Assembly: GCA_903813345.2 (NCBI GenBank) | Contig: CAIIXF020000004.1 | Coordinates: 26,909,985-26,973,984, forward strand | From: Owenia fusiformis | Taxonomy: Eukaryota; Annelida; Polychaeta; Sabellida; Oweniidae | Length of the DNA stretch: 64,000 nt | Direction: 5' to 3' | Shown: in pieces, positions 23,080 to 35,000 of the stretch | How positions within the stretch are numbered: the first letter of the stretch is position 1 | Layout: each line of letters opens with the position of its first letter | Notes under the pieces: generated by a model | The model's database searches: none | Seen by the model: only the letters and a program-made list of their open reading frames with translations | Told to the model about the DNA's origin: nothing | Position numbers and translations under genes: made by a program

Positions 23080-23084
23080 CAAGA

Positions 23085-23290
23085 CAGGGGCGTAGCCAGC
23101 TTTCAGTCAGGGGGAGTGTGATCATGGCATAAAGAAGCCAAAAAATAAGATTTATTTTGAATTTTACAAAACTCGATGCAACTTCCTCCAAAATTGAGCT
23201 AGAAGCTTCAAATTAAAGCATTCTTCTTCTATCTTCTGGTTCTATTTCCATTGGTTGTGAGCAACCCCCCCCCCCCTGGCTACGCCTATG
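23085..23290. mobile_element. Short inverted-repeat element (CAGGGGCGTAGCCAG), 206 bp
   Basis: The ends are CAGGGGCGTAGCCAG and CTGGCTACGCCTATG. The 5-bp target duplication CAAGA lies at 23,080-23,084 and 23,291-23,295. It has the same end type as 27,069-27,242 and 30,084-30,278 but a different interior. The end sequence resembles hAT-like non-autonomous elements; the 5-bp duplication is unusual for typical 8-bp hATs. Confidence 0.65.
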
Positions 23291-23439
23291 CAAGATATGC
23301 TCTAAATGTCAGGCACACATCAATTTTATAGACAAAGTTATTGAAGACCACAGCAGATTACCTAACCCTAATACAATGGCCCTGATCGTTGAGCAATTTA
23401 GAAGTTTTCAAAACATATCTTACTGTCACATACATATCA

Positions 23440-23635
23440 TTAGAAATCAAAAACATGGGGGTTATCACAGAACCTATTTCACAGACAAAAAAAGTTAAAA
23501 ACAGATAACTACAAATCAAACATTTAGGGGTTATCACAGCACCCATGTCACAGACAAAAAAAATTAAAAAACAGATAACTACAAATCAAAAACATTTAGG
23601 GGTTATCATAGAACCCATGTCACTGATAGACTTTT
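23440..23635. repeat. Tandem repeat, about 74-bp unit, nearly 3 copies
   Basis: GGGGTTATCACAGAACCYAT, TCACAGACAAAAAAA and ACAGATAACTACAAATCAAA recur in order, with the third copy incomplete. Confidence 0.8.
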
Positions 23636-23639
23636 AGCC

Positions 23640-25450
23640 TTTTAGCGGCAGAATTCTGAAGTAACTGAAAATGGCAGGGGATGCAGCAGAAGTCTTAAGC
23701 ACTTTGTCTCAGGACACACAATTTTTATTACAATACCCCAAAATCCAATAAAAAAATCCCCTGAGTGCCAAATTAGGAAAGGAAATAATCTGAAATAAAT
23801 TTCCATTTATGAATCTATTTTTTATCATATAAGTACTATAACATCCATTTGCGGATTAAACGTGTCCCTTGGTGTCAATACAAACCCACAGAAAAGGGAA
23901 ATTATATGAGGAATGGTGTCACATGCTGCCAGTGTTTGAAAAATGAGGTTATTCATTAAACCCGCGACATTCTAAAAATGTCCATGGGGTTTGGCCAAAA
24001 TCACTTGAAAAGTGCTCAGAATGGTGAAAGCCTGGAGGATTTTTCGTTCGATGGGATAAAAATAATTTTGTTCAATAATGATCATATATCACACCCTATG
24101 AACTAGTGCCAAAGAGAGAAAATACTAATAAGTACAACAAAACAGAACAAGAAAATGATCACCAAAGCAACAACCAGTCATAAAGAAAACAGCTTGTTCA
24201 ATAAATATTTTATCTAATATGGCAGAAGCATGATACGATTGGCACCCAGCTTCCCCGTATCTAGTCCGTAAAAGAGAATATTGCGTGATTGTTGGTTTAA
24301 TAAATCATCCTGGATCAGATCTCATAAACACTTTGTAATCAGACATATTATTTGTCTGGAAGCAAACTTTATGAAATTATTGGGATATTAGGATTCCCGT
24401 TGTCATAGTAACTTAGAAAATAAATAAGAATTAAGATGAACCAAATTTATTCGTCTGAAATGTTTTTGTCAGGATAACATCACCAAGAAATATATTTCAT
24501 TTTGGCTATGCTTAAAGATCACTAGTAGCCAAAGACATAAATACAATCAAATAATATAATCAAGTACATGTAATTAAAAATTGAATCAACTGAGGCCTGG
24601 GTGATACCTTCACAGTCACTTTTCAAGAAACATTGTTTTTTGCTAAAAATCTCTCAAATATTTCACAATTTGGCAGCGTACAGAGATTTTCAACTAGGGG
24701 ACATAATTTCCAGGGGGCCACTAACAGAAACTTCGTAAAGTTAATAATTTGTAAAGTCCATTGTTCTCTTATAATTTTTTTTTACATTTGCAGTACAGGT
24801 ACATATAATGGTAGGTCTGAACACCCCTATTAGAGTACCTTCCAAAGGAAACCCTTATTGAAGTTCTTGTTGATTTTATGTCAATATAGAACCTAATTTA
24901 AATCCTTATGAGCAATTTAACATTAAGGTAATTATGCACCAGGAGGAATGAAGCAAGTTTTTGTTAGTATAGAACCACCTTAACATAACAGATTTCCTAA
25001 ATGAATGACACTTGTCTATAAATGTAATGGCCTAAAATTGCCCTGTAAATTCAGAAGGGGAATGTGTTAATTCCCTTCAAAATATCTGAATAATATTACC
25101 TAATATATAGCTCTGTATTAGTGTCACTTATCCATATGAATGGATTTAGGTGCTATAAATAACGACATTTTCAAAATTTAATTATGAAAATTGGTGATTT
25201 CTTTTGTGAAGGCATGTACAAGTATGCACTCGTTATTTCATGAGAGGGGATGAATATGGATAATATTCTGAAAAAATGAAATTCACTGATTGATTTATTG
25301 AGAGATTTCAACTGCATGTAAAAGACTAGCAAGTACTAAAAGTAATTTCTCCACCTACCAAAAACAACAGTTACAATAGTAACAAAATCTTATTTTGGTT
25401 TGAAGAAACTTTTTGTGTTTTTGCAAATTAGTTCTTCATCTTTTTAAAAA
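23640..25450. other. Non-coding; one repeat fragment
   Basis: About 23,985-24,045 (TTTGGCCAAAATCACTTGAA, GTGCTCAGAATGGTGAAA) matches the interior of the 30,084-30,278 element on the other strand. Nothing else recognised. Confidence 0.4.
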
Positions 25451-25455
25451 ACAAA

Positions 25456-25765
25456 ACGTTGCCAAAAATGAAAAAAATTGATTTTGAGTTTGCAAAATGT
25501 CACTACATGCCATTCGTTACAGACACAGACCCCCAAATACCAACTACTTACCACTGAACACAGTCCATAAAAAAGTTAGAGACAATAACAAAACGTTGCC
25601 AAAAAAGACAAAAAAATTGATTTTTAGTTTGCAAAATGCCACCACCTGCCATTCGTTACATACACCAACCACCAAATATCATATACCAACTACTCACCAC
25701 TGTACACAGTCCATAAAAAAGTTGGAGCCAATAACAAAAAATCACCATTTCTGATGGTGACAAAA
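25456..25765. repeat. GTCACCACC inverted-repeat family, two tandem copies
   Basis: GTTGCCAAAAA, TTTGCAAAATG(T/C)CAC(T/C)ACCTGCC-like sequence, CATTCGTTACA and GTCCATAAAAAAGTT occur twice about 137 bp apart, ending in TCTGATGGTGACA. Dispersed relatives lie at about 27,870, 34,225, 50,305, 53,725 and 55,570. Confidence 0.65.
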
Positions 25766-26705
25766 AAAATGTCAACACCCATTATTTTACATGATAACCT
25801 TAGAATAAAATATAAAGCCCTCTAATATATCATATCCTCTCCTCGAAAAAGAGCACCTAGCATTGGATATAATCACCAATCATTGGAAGATATCTCCCTT
25901 TATCCAGGGCCTTGGCGCTTAATGACAGAATGATGTTCGTTTATTTAATAACAGAACAGATGAAATAACATTAGTTGCTTTAATAGTGATGGCATTTATC
26001 CCAGGAAAATCCTTTGAGGATTCGATTCACTTCCATTTAGAGTTAGACAAAGCCCCTTTATGGCTTCGATGGGTCATTAATGTAACATGGAAATAGATTT
26101 GTTTAAGGTGGCCCCATACTCCTGATGACAACATCGAATATAACAGCTGGGGTTTTATAAGCAGGCAACAGGCAATTTTCACTAGTTGTTTTCGCGAAAT
26201 CGCCTGTTGTTTTTAGGGACTTTTCAACTTTTCCATGTTAAATTTATGATTTCCATTAATTTTGCATGTTGTTTTCATTCATTTAGCCTGTTGTGGGAAA
26301 TTCTAGCGAAACCTCTGAACAGCAATGCCATATATGACATTTATGGCATAGCGAATTCCATCGAACATCTGATGAGGTCAGACAACACTGCTAGAAATCA
26401 GGAGAGCATGGACGCATAGTAACTGAAAATGTTTACATCACAAATATGCTGAAGATGCTCAAAAGAACCAATCAAATTCATCGAAGGGTTAGATCTGCAG
26501 CATTCATTGATTGCGGTTCAAAAATTGTTGGTAGAAATATTGTCTCAGAATGGCCACTTAAGATGTATGGCCAAAAGAAAATGAGTTAATTTTGCATAAA
26601 AATGCACTCCATTTTTCTAAGATTTAGACTACAGCAGATTAACCCCTCTCATAATTATTATGTATGTTAATTTTGCAAATTAGAATAAAGAAACCATAAA
26701 ACTAT
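25766..26705. other. Non-coding, no recognised feature
   Basis: ACCAATCAAATTC near 26,468, followed by GCGGT(T/C)CAAAAATTG, recurs near 31,922-31,995, so an old dispersed repeat is shared by the two places. Confidence 0.35.
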
Positions 26706-26710
26706 AAACT

Positions 26711-27060
26711 ATGTTCCACTTGGGAAGTTTTTCACTTAGAGGTTAATTTTACATTAAGTTAAAAAACTCATTGGACACGTGGAGTGTTTCATTCACATAT
26801 GTGTTCCACTTACAAAGATGATCCACCTACAAATGTGTTCCACTTACAAATGAGTTCCACTTACAAAGATGTTCCACTTACAAATGTGTTCCACCTACAA
26901 AGATGCTCCACTTACAAATGTGTTCCACCTACAAATGAGTTCCACTTACAAATGTGTTCACTTACAAATGAGTTCCACTTACAAAGAAGCTCCACCTACA
27001 AACGTGTTCCACTTACAAATGTGTTTCACTTACAAAGATGTTCAACGTTAGAGTTTACTG
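26711..27060. repeat. 17-bp array within a Tigger-like end
   Basis: GTTCCACTTACAAATGW repeats about 14 times between 26,810 and 27,050. The left side starts with ATGTTCCACTTGGGAAG and AGAGGTTAATTTTACATTAA as in the element at 1-715, and the right side ends TTAGAGTTTACTGTTA. The 17-bp period is that of the Tigger-like inverted repeats. Confidence 0.75.
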
Positions 27061-27068
27061 TTATATAT

Positions 27069-27242
27069 CAGGCCTGTAGCCAGGGGGGTTCAATGGGTTC
27101 AAGCGAACCCCTCCCCCCTGGCCAAAAATCTTTCAAAATCATGCAGTTTTTCATAATTTGAGGACTTTTTAAGTGATTTTGGCAATTTTTGGACCAAAAT
27201 TGTCACAAGTGAACCCCCTGGCAAATCCTGGCTACGGGCCTG
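27069..27242. mobile_element. Short inverted-repeat element (CAGGCCTGTAGCCAGG), 174 bp
   Basis: The ends are CAGGCCTGTAGCCAGG and CCTGGCTACGGGCCTG. The interior (AAAATCTTTCAAAATCATGC, TTTTTGGACCAAAA) matches 30,084-30,278. The flanks TATAT and TGTAT agree at four of five positions as a possible eroded 5-bp duplication. Confidence 0.7.
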
Positions 27243-27452
27243 TGTATGACTTCTACCATAATATGTAATATCCATATAAAAAGGTGAAAAGTTTTCAGTA
27301 TTTGTAATTACACTAATAGAACCATGAAATCATATTCATTCCTCATCATGTGGAGTATTACATGCAAATCATCAACTCTTATATTCTTCAACCGAAACTT
27401 CTCAAATTATTGACATATGCAAGACTTTTCTGAAAATACTAGTGTTCTTAAA

Positions 27453-27604
27453 TTTTGGTGTCGAAAGGTTTCAGTGCCGGAACGGTGCCGGAACGGTGCC
27501 GGAACGGTGCCGGAACGGTGCCGGAACGGTGCCGGAACGGTGCCGGAACGGCACCAAATTTTTTCGATGCCGAAACGGCGCCAAATTATATTGGCTGTGT
27601 AATA
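27453..27604. mobile_element. Fold-back element with GGTGCCG arms, copy 3, expanded 11-bp array
   Basis: TTTTGGTGTCGAAAGGTTTC and ATTATATTGGCTGTGTA match copy 1. In between, the 11-bp unit GGAACGGTGCC is repeated seven times without change at 27,478-27,549. The left end is missing. Confidence 0.75.
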
Positions 27605-27869
27605 TGCCGAGTCAAAGTGATGCAGTATAACTCATTAGCCATCAATGAGGCAATGTGGGAGTGTCGACTGAACCATTCACAAACACATTGTTTGAAAGGC
27701 TTCAATGTAACATAAATGTACCCATAAAGCATTGTTCACCTACGATGGTGGTAAACAAGAATACAAAAGAATCAAGGATGAGCAATTATCGAAAGAGATT
27801 ACATCTACTCAACTTAATTGACCAACATGAGTGCCTGCCTTCTTGACAACAATAACGTCATTTCTATCT

Positions 27870-27992
27870 ATCATAATTAGATAAGGCACATGCAGAATGT
27901 CACCACCTTCCATTTGTTTCATCCACCGAACACGGACTGCTGAACACAGAATACCATCCACAATAAGATGGAGAATATAACAACATGTCACC
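27870..27992. repeat. GTCACCACC family copy, split by the hAT element
   Basis: CATGCAGAATGTCACCACCT, CATTTGTTTC, CCATCCACAATAAGATGGAG and ATGTCACC end at the hAT insertion. The remaining end, CACTTATGGCCGTGACATAA, is at 28,586-28,605. Confidence 0.6.
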
Positions 27993-28577
27993 TAGTGGTG
28001 TCAATTAACCGCTTGAGCATTAACCGGTTAACCGGGGGTTTTTACCGGTTAAAGTCGATTATTCGGCGGGAAATTTGAACTTATAATTTCAAATGAAATC
28101 TTCATCTTCGATCTTGAAAGTTGAAAAAATTGGAAAAATGATATATCGGCGTTTATTTTTTACGTTCGTCAAGCTTTACGCTATTCTATGTAAGTAAGCG
28201 CGGGAAAGCAATGTGGCAGGGATTAAAGTTGCTGATTGGATGTTTGTAAGGAATTATCGGACCTATCACATGTATGAGTAGCTCACATGAAACTGACGCT
28301 TGAAAAACAAACAGATTAAAATGCAAAGTAAGCGCGGGAAAGCAATGTGGCAGGGATTAAAGTTGCTGATTGGATGTTTGTAAGGAGTTATGGGACTTAT
28401 GACATGTATGAGTAGCTTACGTGAAACTGACACCATAAAACCAAACGGATTAGCATGCAAAATAAGCGCGGGAAATAACAGAATTATACACGGTCAACTA
28501 ACCGCCCATAAAAACTCAGACCGGTCAAGGCATTATCGGCGGTTAACCGGTTAACCGGTTAATACTTGACACCTCTA
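27993..28577. mobile_element. hAT non-autonomous element, 585 bp, 8-bp target duplication
   Basis: The ends are TAGTGGTGTCAATTAACCG and GTTAATACTTGACACCTCTA. A perfect 8-bp duplication ATGTCACC lies at 27,985-27,992 and 28,578-28,585. The subterminal AACCGGTTAACCGG is strongly palindromic. Inside, a direct repeat of about 135 bp starts at GTAAGCGCGGGAAAGCAATG (about 28,194 and 28,329). No transposase is present. Confidence 0.88.
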
Positions 28578-28734
28578 ATGTCACCACTTATGGCCGTGAC
28601 ATAAAAAAAACTGGTCGAATCCGAATGCCACTGTCACTGGTCAAAAATGTTTAGATTAGCAGGTGGTTACATTTCAAGGTTTGTTCATAAGTGAATCTAA
28701 TTGAGATTCAGACAATTCGGACCAAGAAAAAAAT

Positions 28735-29036
28735 GTTGACATTGAGATACGTTCGAATAAGTGAGGTGTTCAGATAAGTGAGGTATTTGGATAAGTGAGG
28801 TGTTCGGATAAGTGAGGTGTTCGGATAAGTGAGGTGTTTGGATAAATGAGGTGTTAAGTTCGGATAAGTTCGGATAAGGTGTTTGGATAAATGAGGTGTT
28901 CGGATAAGTGAGGTGTTCGAATAAATGAGGTGTTCGGATAAGTGAGGTGTTCGGATAAGTGAGGTGTTTGGATAAATGAGGTGTTCAGATAAGTGAGGTG
29001 TCGGATAAGTGAGGTGTTCGGATATGCAGGTTTTAC
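28735..29036. repeat. 17-bp array (GGATAAGTGAGGTGTTC) ending in a Tigger-like terminus
   Basis: About 17 units of the 17-bp motif are followed by GCAGGTTTTACAGTATA. This is the same period and terminus type as the other Tigger-like ends, with a different unit sequence. Confidence 0.8.
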
Positions 29037-29040
29037 AGTA

Positions 29041-30080
29041 TATTCTCAGAATGAGCTTGTCCATTCTACATCCTTAAATTAAAGCCATTTGATCTCATTC
29101 TGATGTTTAGCATCTCTCTCACTTTACATTGCAGAAGGATAGAGATGGAGAAGGCGTGGCTTTCCACAATGCTTTGATCAAGCCATTGTCCAATCAGACT
29201 GAAACGGCAGATAATCCGTTCATTAGTTACATATAAGTGCACTCGTGAAATATCTTTAATGATTTTCTGCCAATATCATCAATTCAAAGAAATTCTATAA
29301 ATAGAAGTTACCCTTGGCATAAAATCAAGTCTTATACTTATTTTCTCTTCTTTTCTATCAATAAAAGAAGAATCCGCAAGGAATAAAGTTCACAATAATG
29401 TAGCCAACACTCTAAATAGTAAAGCAAAAAAATGCTGGAAAATTGTCTATTTCAGTCAGGTTTTAGAAAGAATTAATCCAAATTGGGAAGCTTTGAACTC
29501 TAAAATGCCTATTTTTCAATTCCAATATTTGATCAAAGATCAAGGAAAAAATGTATGGAATTATCAGAATGTCACAGTGACATTAATATCATTTAATACA
29601 TTGTTTATTGTAATATTTCATTTATTCAGTCACTCATAATAGTCTGCTAAGGAAAATTGATTAGGCAGGTCAGCCAATTAAGCACCCTCTTCTTAAATTA
29701 TCCGTCTGCTCATGCTAATTTCACTCATTTCTCTCTAAAATTTGAATAAAGTCTCCGAATTTTTGACATTTCTATACAATTTAGAGTGTCAACTACATGC
29801 ATGTTTACTTTATTCTTCGATAAATTACCTTTTTTGTCCTCTTTTATAGATTACAAAACATCGGGTCTTCGTTTTTTATTTCCATGAGAAAGGAGTTAGG
29901 AGTATATTAAATAACTATACGTCTGAATACACCAGGAAATAAGGTGCTTTACTCCTTAGTGACTAACAAATCATATTTATGGAGAGCTATTTCTAATTTA
30001 TGAAAACATTTTGTTCTCAGAGAGGTACAGTATGAGAACATTTTGTCCCCTCTGTATTTATAGGAAATTTTGTTCTCTGA
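29041..30080. other. Non-coding, with two fragments of the 106-bp repeat
   Basis: About 29,375-29,440 (GCAAGGAATAAAGTTCAC, AGCCAACACTCTAAAT) is a plus-oriented fragment and about 29,690-29,835 is a minus-oriented one (TCTCTCTAAAATTTGAATAA, TTTCTATACAATTTAGAGTG). Nothing else recognised. Confidence 0.5.
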
Positions 30081-30083
30081 GCC

Positions 30084-30278
30084 CAGGCCCGTAGCCAGGG
30101 GGTTCGAGCGCACCCCCCCCCCCCTGGCCAAAAAATCTTTCAAAATCATGCAGTTTTTCACCATTCTGAGAGCTTTTTAAGTGATTTTGGCCATTTTTGG
30201 ACCAAAAGTGTCACAAGTGAACCCCCCTGGAGTTTTTCAAAAAGTGAATCCCCTTGGCAAATCCTTGCTACGGGCCTG
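30084..30278. mobile_element. Short inverted-repeat element (CAGGCCCGTAGCCAGG), 195 bp
   Basis: The ends are CAGGCCCGTAGCCAGG and CCTTGCTACGGGCCTG. A perfect 5-bp duplication GAGCC lies at 30,079-30,083 and 30,279-30,283. The body matches 27,069-27,242, with an extra CCTGGAGTTTTTC segment. Confidence 0.8.
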
Positions 30279-30283
30279 GAGCC

Positions 30284-32205
30284 TTACATATTTCCAGGGA
30301 CCCCTTCACTCAACTGGGACCAGGTCAACCAATGTTGTCTTAAAATACAATAATTTCATTCCTGATTTAAACTCCCCCCTCATCCCATGGGAAGCAACAA
30401 TTGAACTTTTTCAAATTAAGTCACTTTCCTTTATAGCCAATAAACAGTAGCAAAGCACAATACATGTAGACTCTGACCCCATCCCCTAAATGTAATTACT
30501 TTGTGTCTGTAAGTCAATGGATTGACCTACTCAAAGGTGTGGAAGCTCATTTTATTTGTCAAAGTTAAAATTAATGCATGACATGCTTTTTAACATATTT
30601 CTGAAAACCATTGAACTTGAAATTCTGGGGCTATTTTAAAGTTTTTAACGCACAATAAATGTCATATCAACAGTGTTTGAGAAAACTTTGATCGACTGTG
30701 AAAAATATGATTTCGCTCTACCCCCTTAACAAGCCACACAGTGAACTTTAATACATTTAGAAATTGAAAATTGCCTCTGACAGTCATGCGGGTTTAACCT
30801 TCGTAGCCTATCGAAACAAACTACACCACAAAAACTGTTAATTTGAGTTATTGACCTATAACAGATGTTTGAAAATCAAGGATTGCGAGTCTTACACTCT
30901 ACCGTTCAAACTCATTCTATTGAAGCAAAACAAAAATGTCTTTCTGTTGGTACATCTCTTTTATACAGAATCCCCCCATCTAGTAGCACTTGGGTGCCTA
31001 ACTGTGAGAAGTAAATTTTCAATAAAAAACAAACTGCACACAACCCATACACCATTTGCCAAAACTACCAGGTCGTTCAATAAGTTCCCGGAAAAATGCT
31101 CTCATTTCAAAGATTTTTGATATTCTCTGATAAAATTTTCACACAATGTAAAAAAAATACTTTCTGATTGATTCTTATAATATCAGCATCTCTTATTTGA
31201 TTGGTCAAAAATAAGGGTCACTATGGTAACTTGACTTTTGGGTAGGGGGGGGCACTTTTTATGTCACACATTTTACCATTACAGGAAATCTATCAATATG
31301 TACAAATGAGAAATGAATGCACTTACATAATTAATGCATAATTAATACATAGGCTTTATACATATCTTTTAGCAAAAAATATTCAAACTATTTATGGATA
31401 TTTCTAAAGCTCTTTTCTAAGCTACTGTTCACAAAACACCTTCCTGTATTATGCAATACGGGAGAACAATATTTCTGAGTTAAAGGCTTACTTCAAATGA
31501 ATTGCTACTTATCCTGAATAATCTTTCTGGCAAATATAATTTAGACAGATCTATGTCTAATACATTGACCATATTACCCTCATAATTTAGTCTGGGAATA
31601 TTTGCTGTTAGATATTAGTGCCCTTTCAATAGTTTGATTGTGGCTTTTCATCAGAATGAGCACCAATCAACCAAAAGAAAACACCTTGAAGAAACACTCG
31701 AGCAACACAATACGAGGACTCGAACTCCCAGCGGACAAGACAACAAACTTAAATCTTTAATTCTCCAAATTTCTTTGTCAATTAGATAGGATTAAGTTTA
31801 GGCATCAAATGAGAAGACTGCATATTTATTAACCCACTAAACTTATTCTATGTGCCGGTAAAATACTAGCACTGATACACCCCAACTGAAAATGTTTTTA
31901 TCATGTGGATGGTACTTTTGAACCAATCAAATTCCTTGAAACATTGTCAGCCATCTTTGGATGCGGTACAACATCTTCAGTTGCGGTCCAAAAATTGCGG
32001 CCCATTCAATTTTGCAGTAAAAATACACCAATGAAATTATATCCAATAGATGGCATGATTCCAAAATATTCTATTTTATCCCCTTTTTCTGTTAATCTAG
32101 TAATGGATGAACTGTAACGAAAGTATTGAATAAATCATTCAATTTGTTTCAGAACATTACAGAACATTACAGTTAAAAATAATTGTTACAAGAACACAAA
32201 TGTGT
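30284..32205. other. Non-coding; one mariner-like end
   Basis: CCAGGTCGTTCAATAAGTTC at about 31,069 resembles a mariner-type terminus without a partner. The end of the stretch (31,915-32,000) shares a short dispersed repeat with 26,470. A 70-codon frame at 31,905 has no supporting signal. Confidence 0.35.
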
Positions 32206-32210
32206 ACAAA

Positions 32211-33691
32211 ATGTCCCCACCAAGTGGTGATCCCGTGAAATGGTTATCCTGAAAATGAGTAGACAAGACTTTACCAACACAATTTGAGGACGGAAAATCC
32301 AAAGTGGCCACCTTAAAATTTACCCAGAATGCCCAAAATTTAGTCAGTTCTAGATTTTCATACTAAGAACCACCCCTGAAAATTTGAAATTGATCCGTCA
32401 CACAGTTAACCAGAAAACATGTAAAGAAGACTTTACAGACAAGATTTCAGGATGGAAAATCCAAAATGGCTGCCTTGACATTTACCAAGAATATCAAAGA
32501 ACTAATCTGTTTGTAGATTTTCATACTAAGAATCATCCCTGAAAATATGAAATTGATCTACCAAACGGTTCACCTGAAAACGGGTAGACAAGACTTTACA
32601 GACAAGATTTTAGGACAGAAAATCCAAAATGGCTGCCTTAACATTTACGCAGAATGCAAAAAAAGTAATCAGATGTAGATTTTCATACAAAGAATCATCC
32701 CTGAAAATTTGAAATTGATCTACCAAACCGTTCACCTAAAAACGCGTAGACAAGACTTTACAGGCAAGATTTTAAGACGGAAAATCCAAAATGGCTGCCT
32801 TGACATTTACCCAGAATGCAAAAAAACTAATGAGTTCTAGATTTTCATACTAAGAATCATTCCTGAAAATTTGAAATTGATCTACCAAACAGTTCACCTG
32901 AAAACGAGTAGACAAGACTTTACAGACAAGATTTTAGGACGGAAAATCCAAAATGGCTGCCTTGACATTTACCCAGAATGCCAAAAAACTAATGAGATAT
33001 AGATTTTTATACTAAGAATCATCCCTGAAAATTTGAAATTGATCCACCAAACGGTTCACCTGAAAACGCGCAGACAAGACTTCACAGACAAGATTTTAGG
33101 ACCGAAAAATCCAAAATGGCCGACAATAAAAAAGTCCTTATGAGTTTTTGCTGATTTCTTTTTACAAAATTATCACATATAACTACTGTTAACAATAAAG
33201 TAGGCTTTTACAGCAAAGTACATCTGAAATTATTTATAAAGCTACTAAATAGTTAAAGTATGAAAACTCAAAAACACCATTCAATATGAACAAAGTATTA
33301 TCGCGCGCTAACTTTTCTTAAGACATTCAAAATGGCTGACATGACTGAGCTAGCAGGTCCAAAACCTAATCAGATCTAGAATGAAGTGAGCTGAACAAGA
33401 TGTTAAAGTTTTAAATGCAACTGTGAAGCAGTTTTTCTTAAAGTTTGCAGACAAGGATTTTAGCATTTGACTTCAAAATGGCCGACAGGAAGTAGGTTTC
33501 GAGTTAAATTTTTTTCATCCACATCTATAGGCACTCATAAGTTATTCCTGAAAATAAGAAGGTGATACCTCTAGCGGTTTTGGAGAAAACTGCCGGACGT
33601 ACGGACGGACAGACAGACAACCAGACAGACAGACAGACGGACGGACGCGCCTAGGACGACAATATGGCCCCACACTATGTGGTGGGGACAT
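32211..33691. mobile_element. Inverted-end element carrying a 162-bp tandem array
   Basis: The left end is ATGTCCCCACCAAGTGGTG and the right end is CACTATGTGGTGGGGACAT, an inverted pair. Between them, units of 159-166 bp recur with GGAAAATCCAAAATGGC at about 32,293, 32,452, 32,618, 32,779, 32,941 and 33,104. Each carries TAGACAAGACTTTACAGACA and CCCTGAAAATTTGAAATTGA. The right part has a (GGAC/AGAC)n tract at 33,596-33,650. The same unit forms the array at the right edge of the window. Confidence 0.75.
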
Positions 33692-34845
33692 AATAAACAG
33701 CTTAACTAAAATGGAGCCATTCTTGTAAATTGTCGCTCAAGGAAAACAATATGCTTGAAAGGATTGGGGATGAGTTAATTATTTCAAAAGAGGACCGGGA
33801 ACCTGTAAATCATTTTAGTGTTTGTCATATGAGAAAATTAGCTGTGCTATGTTAATATAGTCTAATGTACTTCTTATTGTATAAAAATACTTAAAAAGCA
33901 AACTCTTATTGTGAATTCTCAAAATAAATTATAGTCTGAATTTGAAAGTTGAAGTTGGAGAAATTGTTTAAGCTATTAACCAAGTCAAACTAGCAATTTT
34001 CTGTATCATTTCTTCAGATCATAATTTTGGCTTGAGTTTTCATTTAAAAGAGCCCTTCTATCCAAAGGGCATATTAGATTGTGTCACACTAACATCCTAC
34101 TGTAATGGTGATATCAATATATGTATTTATCATACAGGTAGCAGTGGAGGTCTCAACCAAGACCTACTTGTGCAAAAAAGAGACTAGTATACAATGTACT
34201 CAAGCTCTTTCTTTTATAGACACGGCATTAACATGTAAAATGTCACCACCTACCATTTGTTACAAATGCTAAATGCAAATAGAGACCACTGTAGTCAAAA
34301 AGGTTGGGAGATAAAATTACACCACTTCTTGCGGTGAGATAACAAAAAATGGCAATGTCGTAAATTTGGGAGAAAAATGTGGATCTTCATTTAGAACTAA
34401 TTGCTTAGGAAAATTTTATACGCTTAAACCTGTATTAACAACGTTCAAAATGTCCATACCACAAAAATATACAGACAAGGAAAGTGAAACACAGCTGATT
34501 ATCCAACCCTTCATCAACAAAACTGATGATGATATCATACCTTTCTAGCTACAAAAAATCGAGGTTCAAAGACAATATACATGAATGCATTACAGACAGT
34601 TATTTCCTATCATAATAGACACCCTCACTTTCCCCTTTAAAATGAATAAATCCATCACAAACATAAGTTATCTCCCTAGGTCGTCATAATCAGTTATTAC
34701 GGCTGCTATAATTGATAATTTATGTTACCATGACGACTCAATAAATCAAAATCACTTTAGTTTCAGAACAATAATAGAACTCTTTACTTTATTCCCTTTA
34801 CATCGCTCAATCACTCAAACAAGAGAAAAAATTAGACAACTCTCA
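33692..34845. other. Non-coding; one GTCACCACC family copy
   Basis: About 34,225-34,350 (GGCATTAACATGTAAAATGT, CACCACCTACCATTTGTTAC, CTTGCGGTGAGATAACAAAA) is a member of the GTCACCACC family. The rest shows nothing, and a 60-codon frame at 34,366 has no support. Confidence 0.5.
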
Positions 34846-34849
34846 AGGG

Positions 34850-35000
34850 GATCATGTTTTAAAATGCAAAATAGAGTTGAAAATAGAGGAATACAACAAG
34901 GAATAAAGTAAAGGGACCTGTACACAACATTCTAAATTGTATAGAAATATGAGAAAATCAGACACTTCATTCAAATTTTAGAGAGAAAGAGCATGAAAAA
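34850..35000 (+). repeat. Dispersed 106-bp repeat, single copy
   Basis: TTTTAAAATGCAAAATAGAG, CAAGGAATAAAGTAAA, ACATTCTAAATTGTATAGAA, CAGACACTTCATTCAAATTT and TAGAGAGAAAGAG occur in family order. Confidence 0.8.

Noticed and set aside
26360-26400. CTGATGAGG...GAAATC resembling a hammerhead
   Set aside because: The intervening bases do not form a stem II hairpin, and no flanking stems I or III were found.
26784-27161. 125-codon frame rich in YKCVPPTN-like words
   Set aside because: It is a translation of the other 17-bp array, running on into an inverted-repeat element.
28708-29064. 118-codon frame rich in LIRTPHLSEH
   Set aside because: It is a translation of the 17-bp array next to a Tigger-like end.
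31905-32117. 70-codon plus frame
   Set aside because: Part of it is shared with 26,470-26,530 as a dispersed repeat, and there is no splice or domain evidence.
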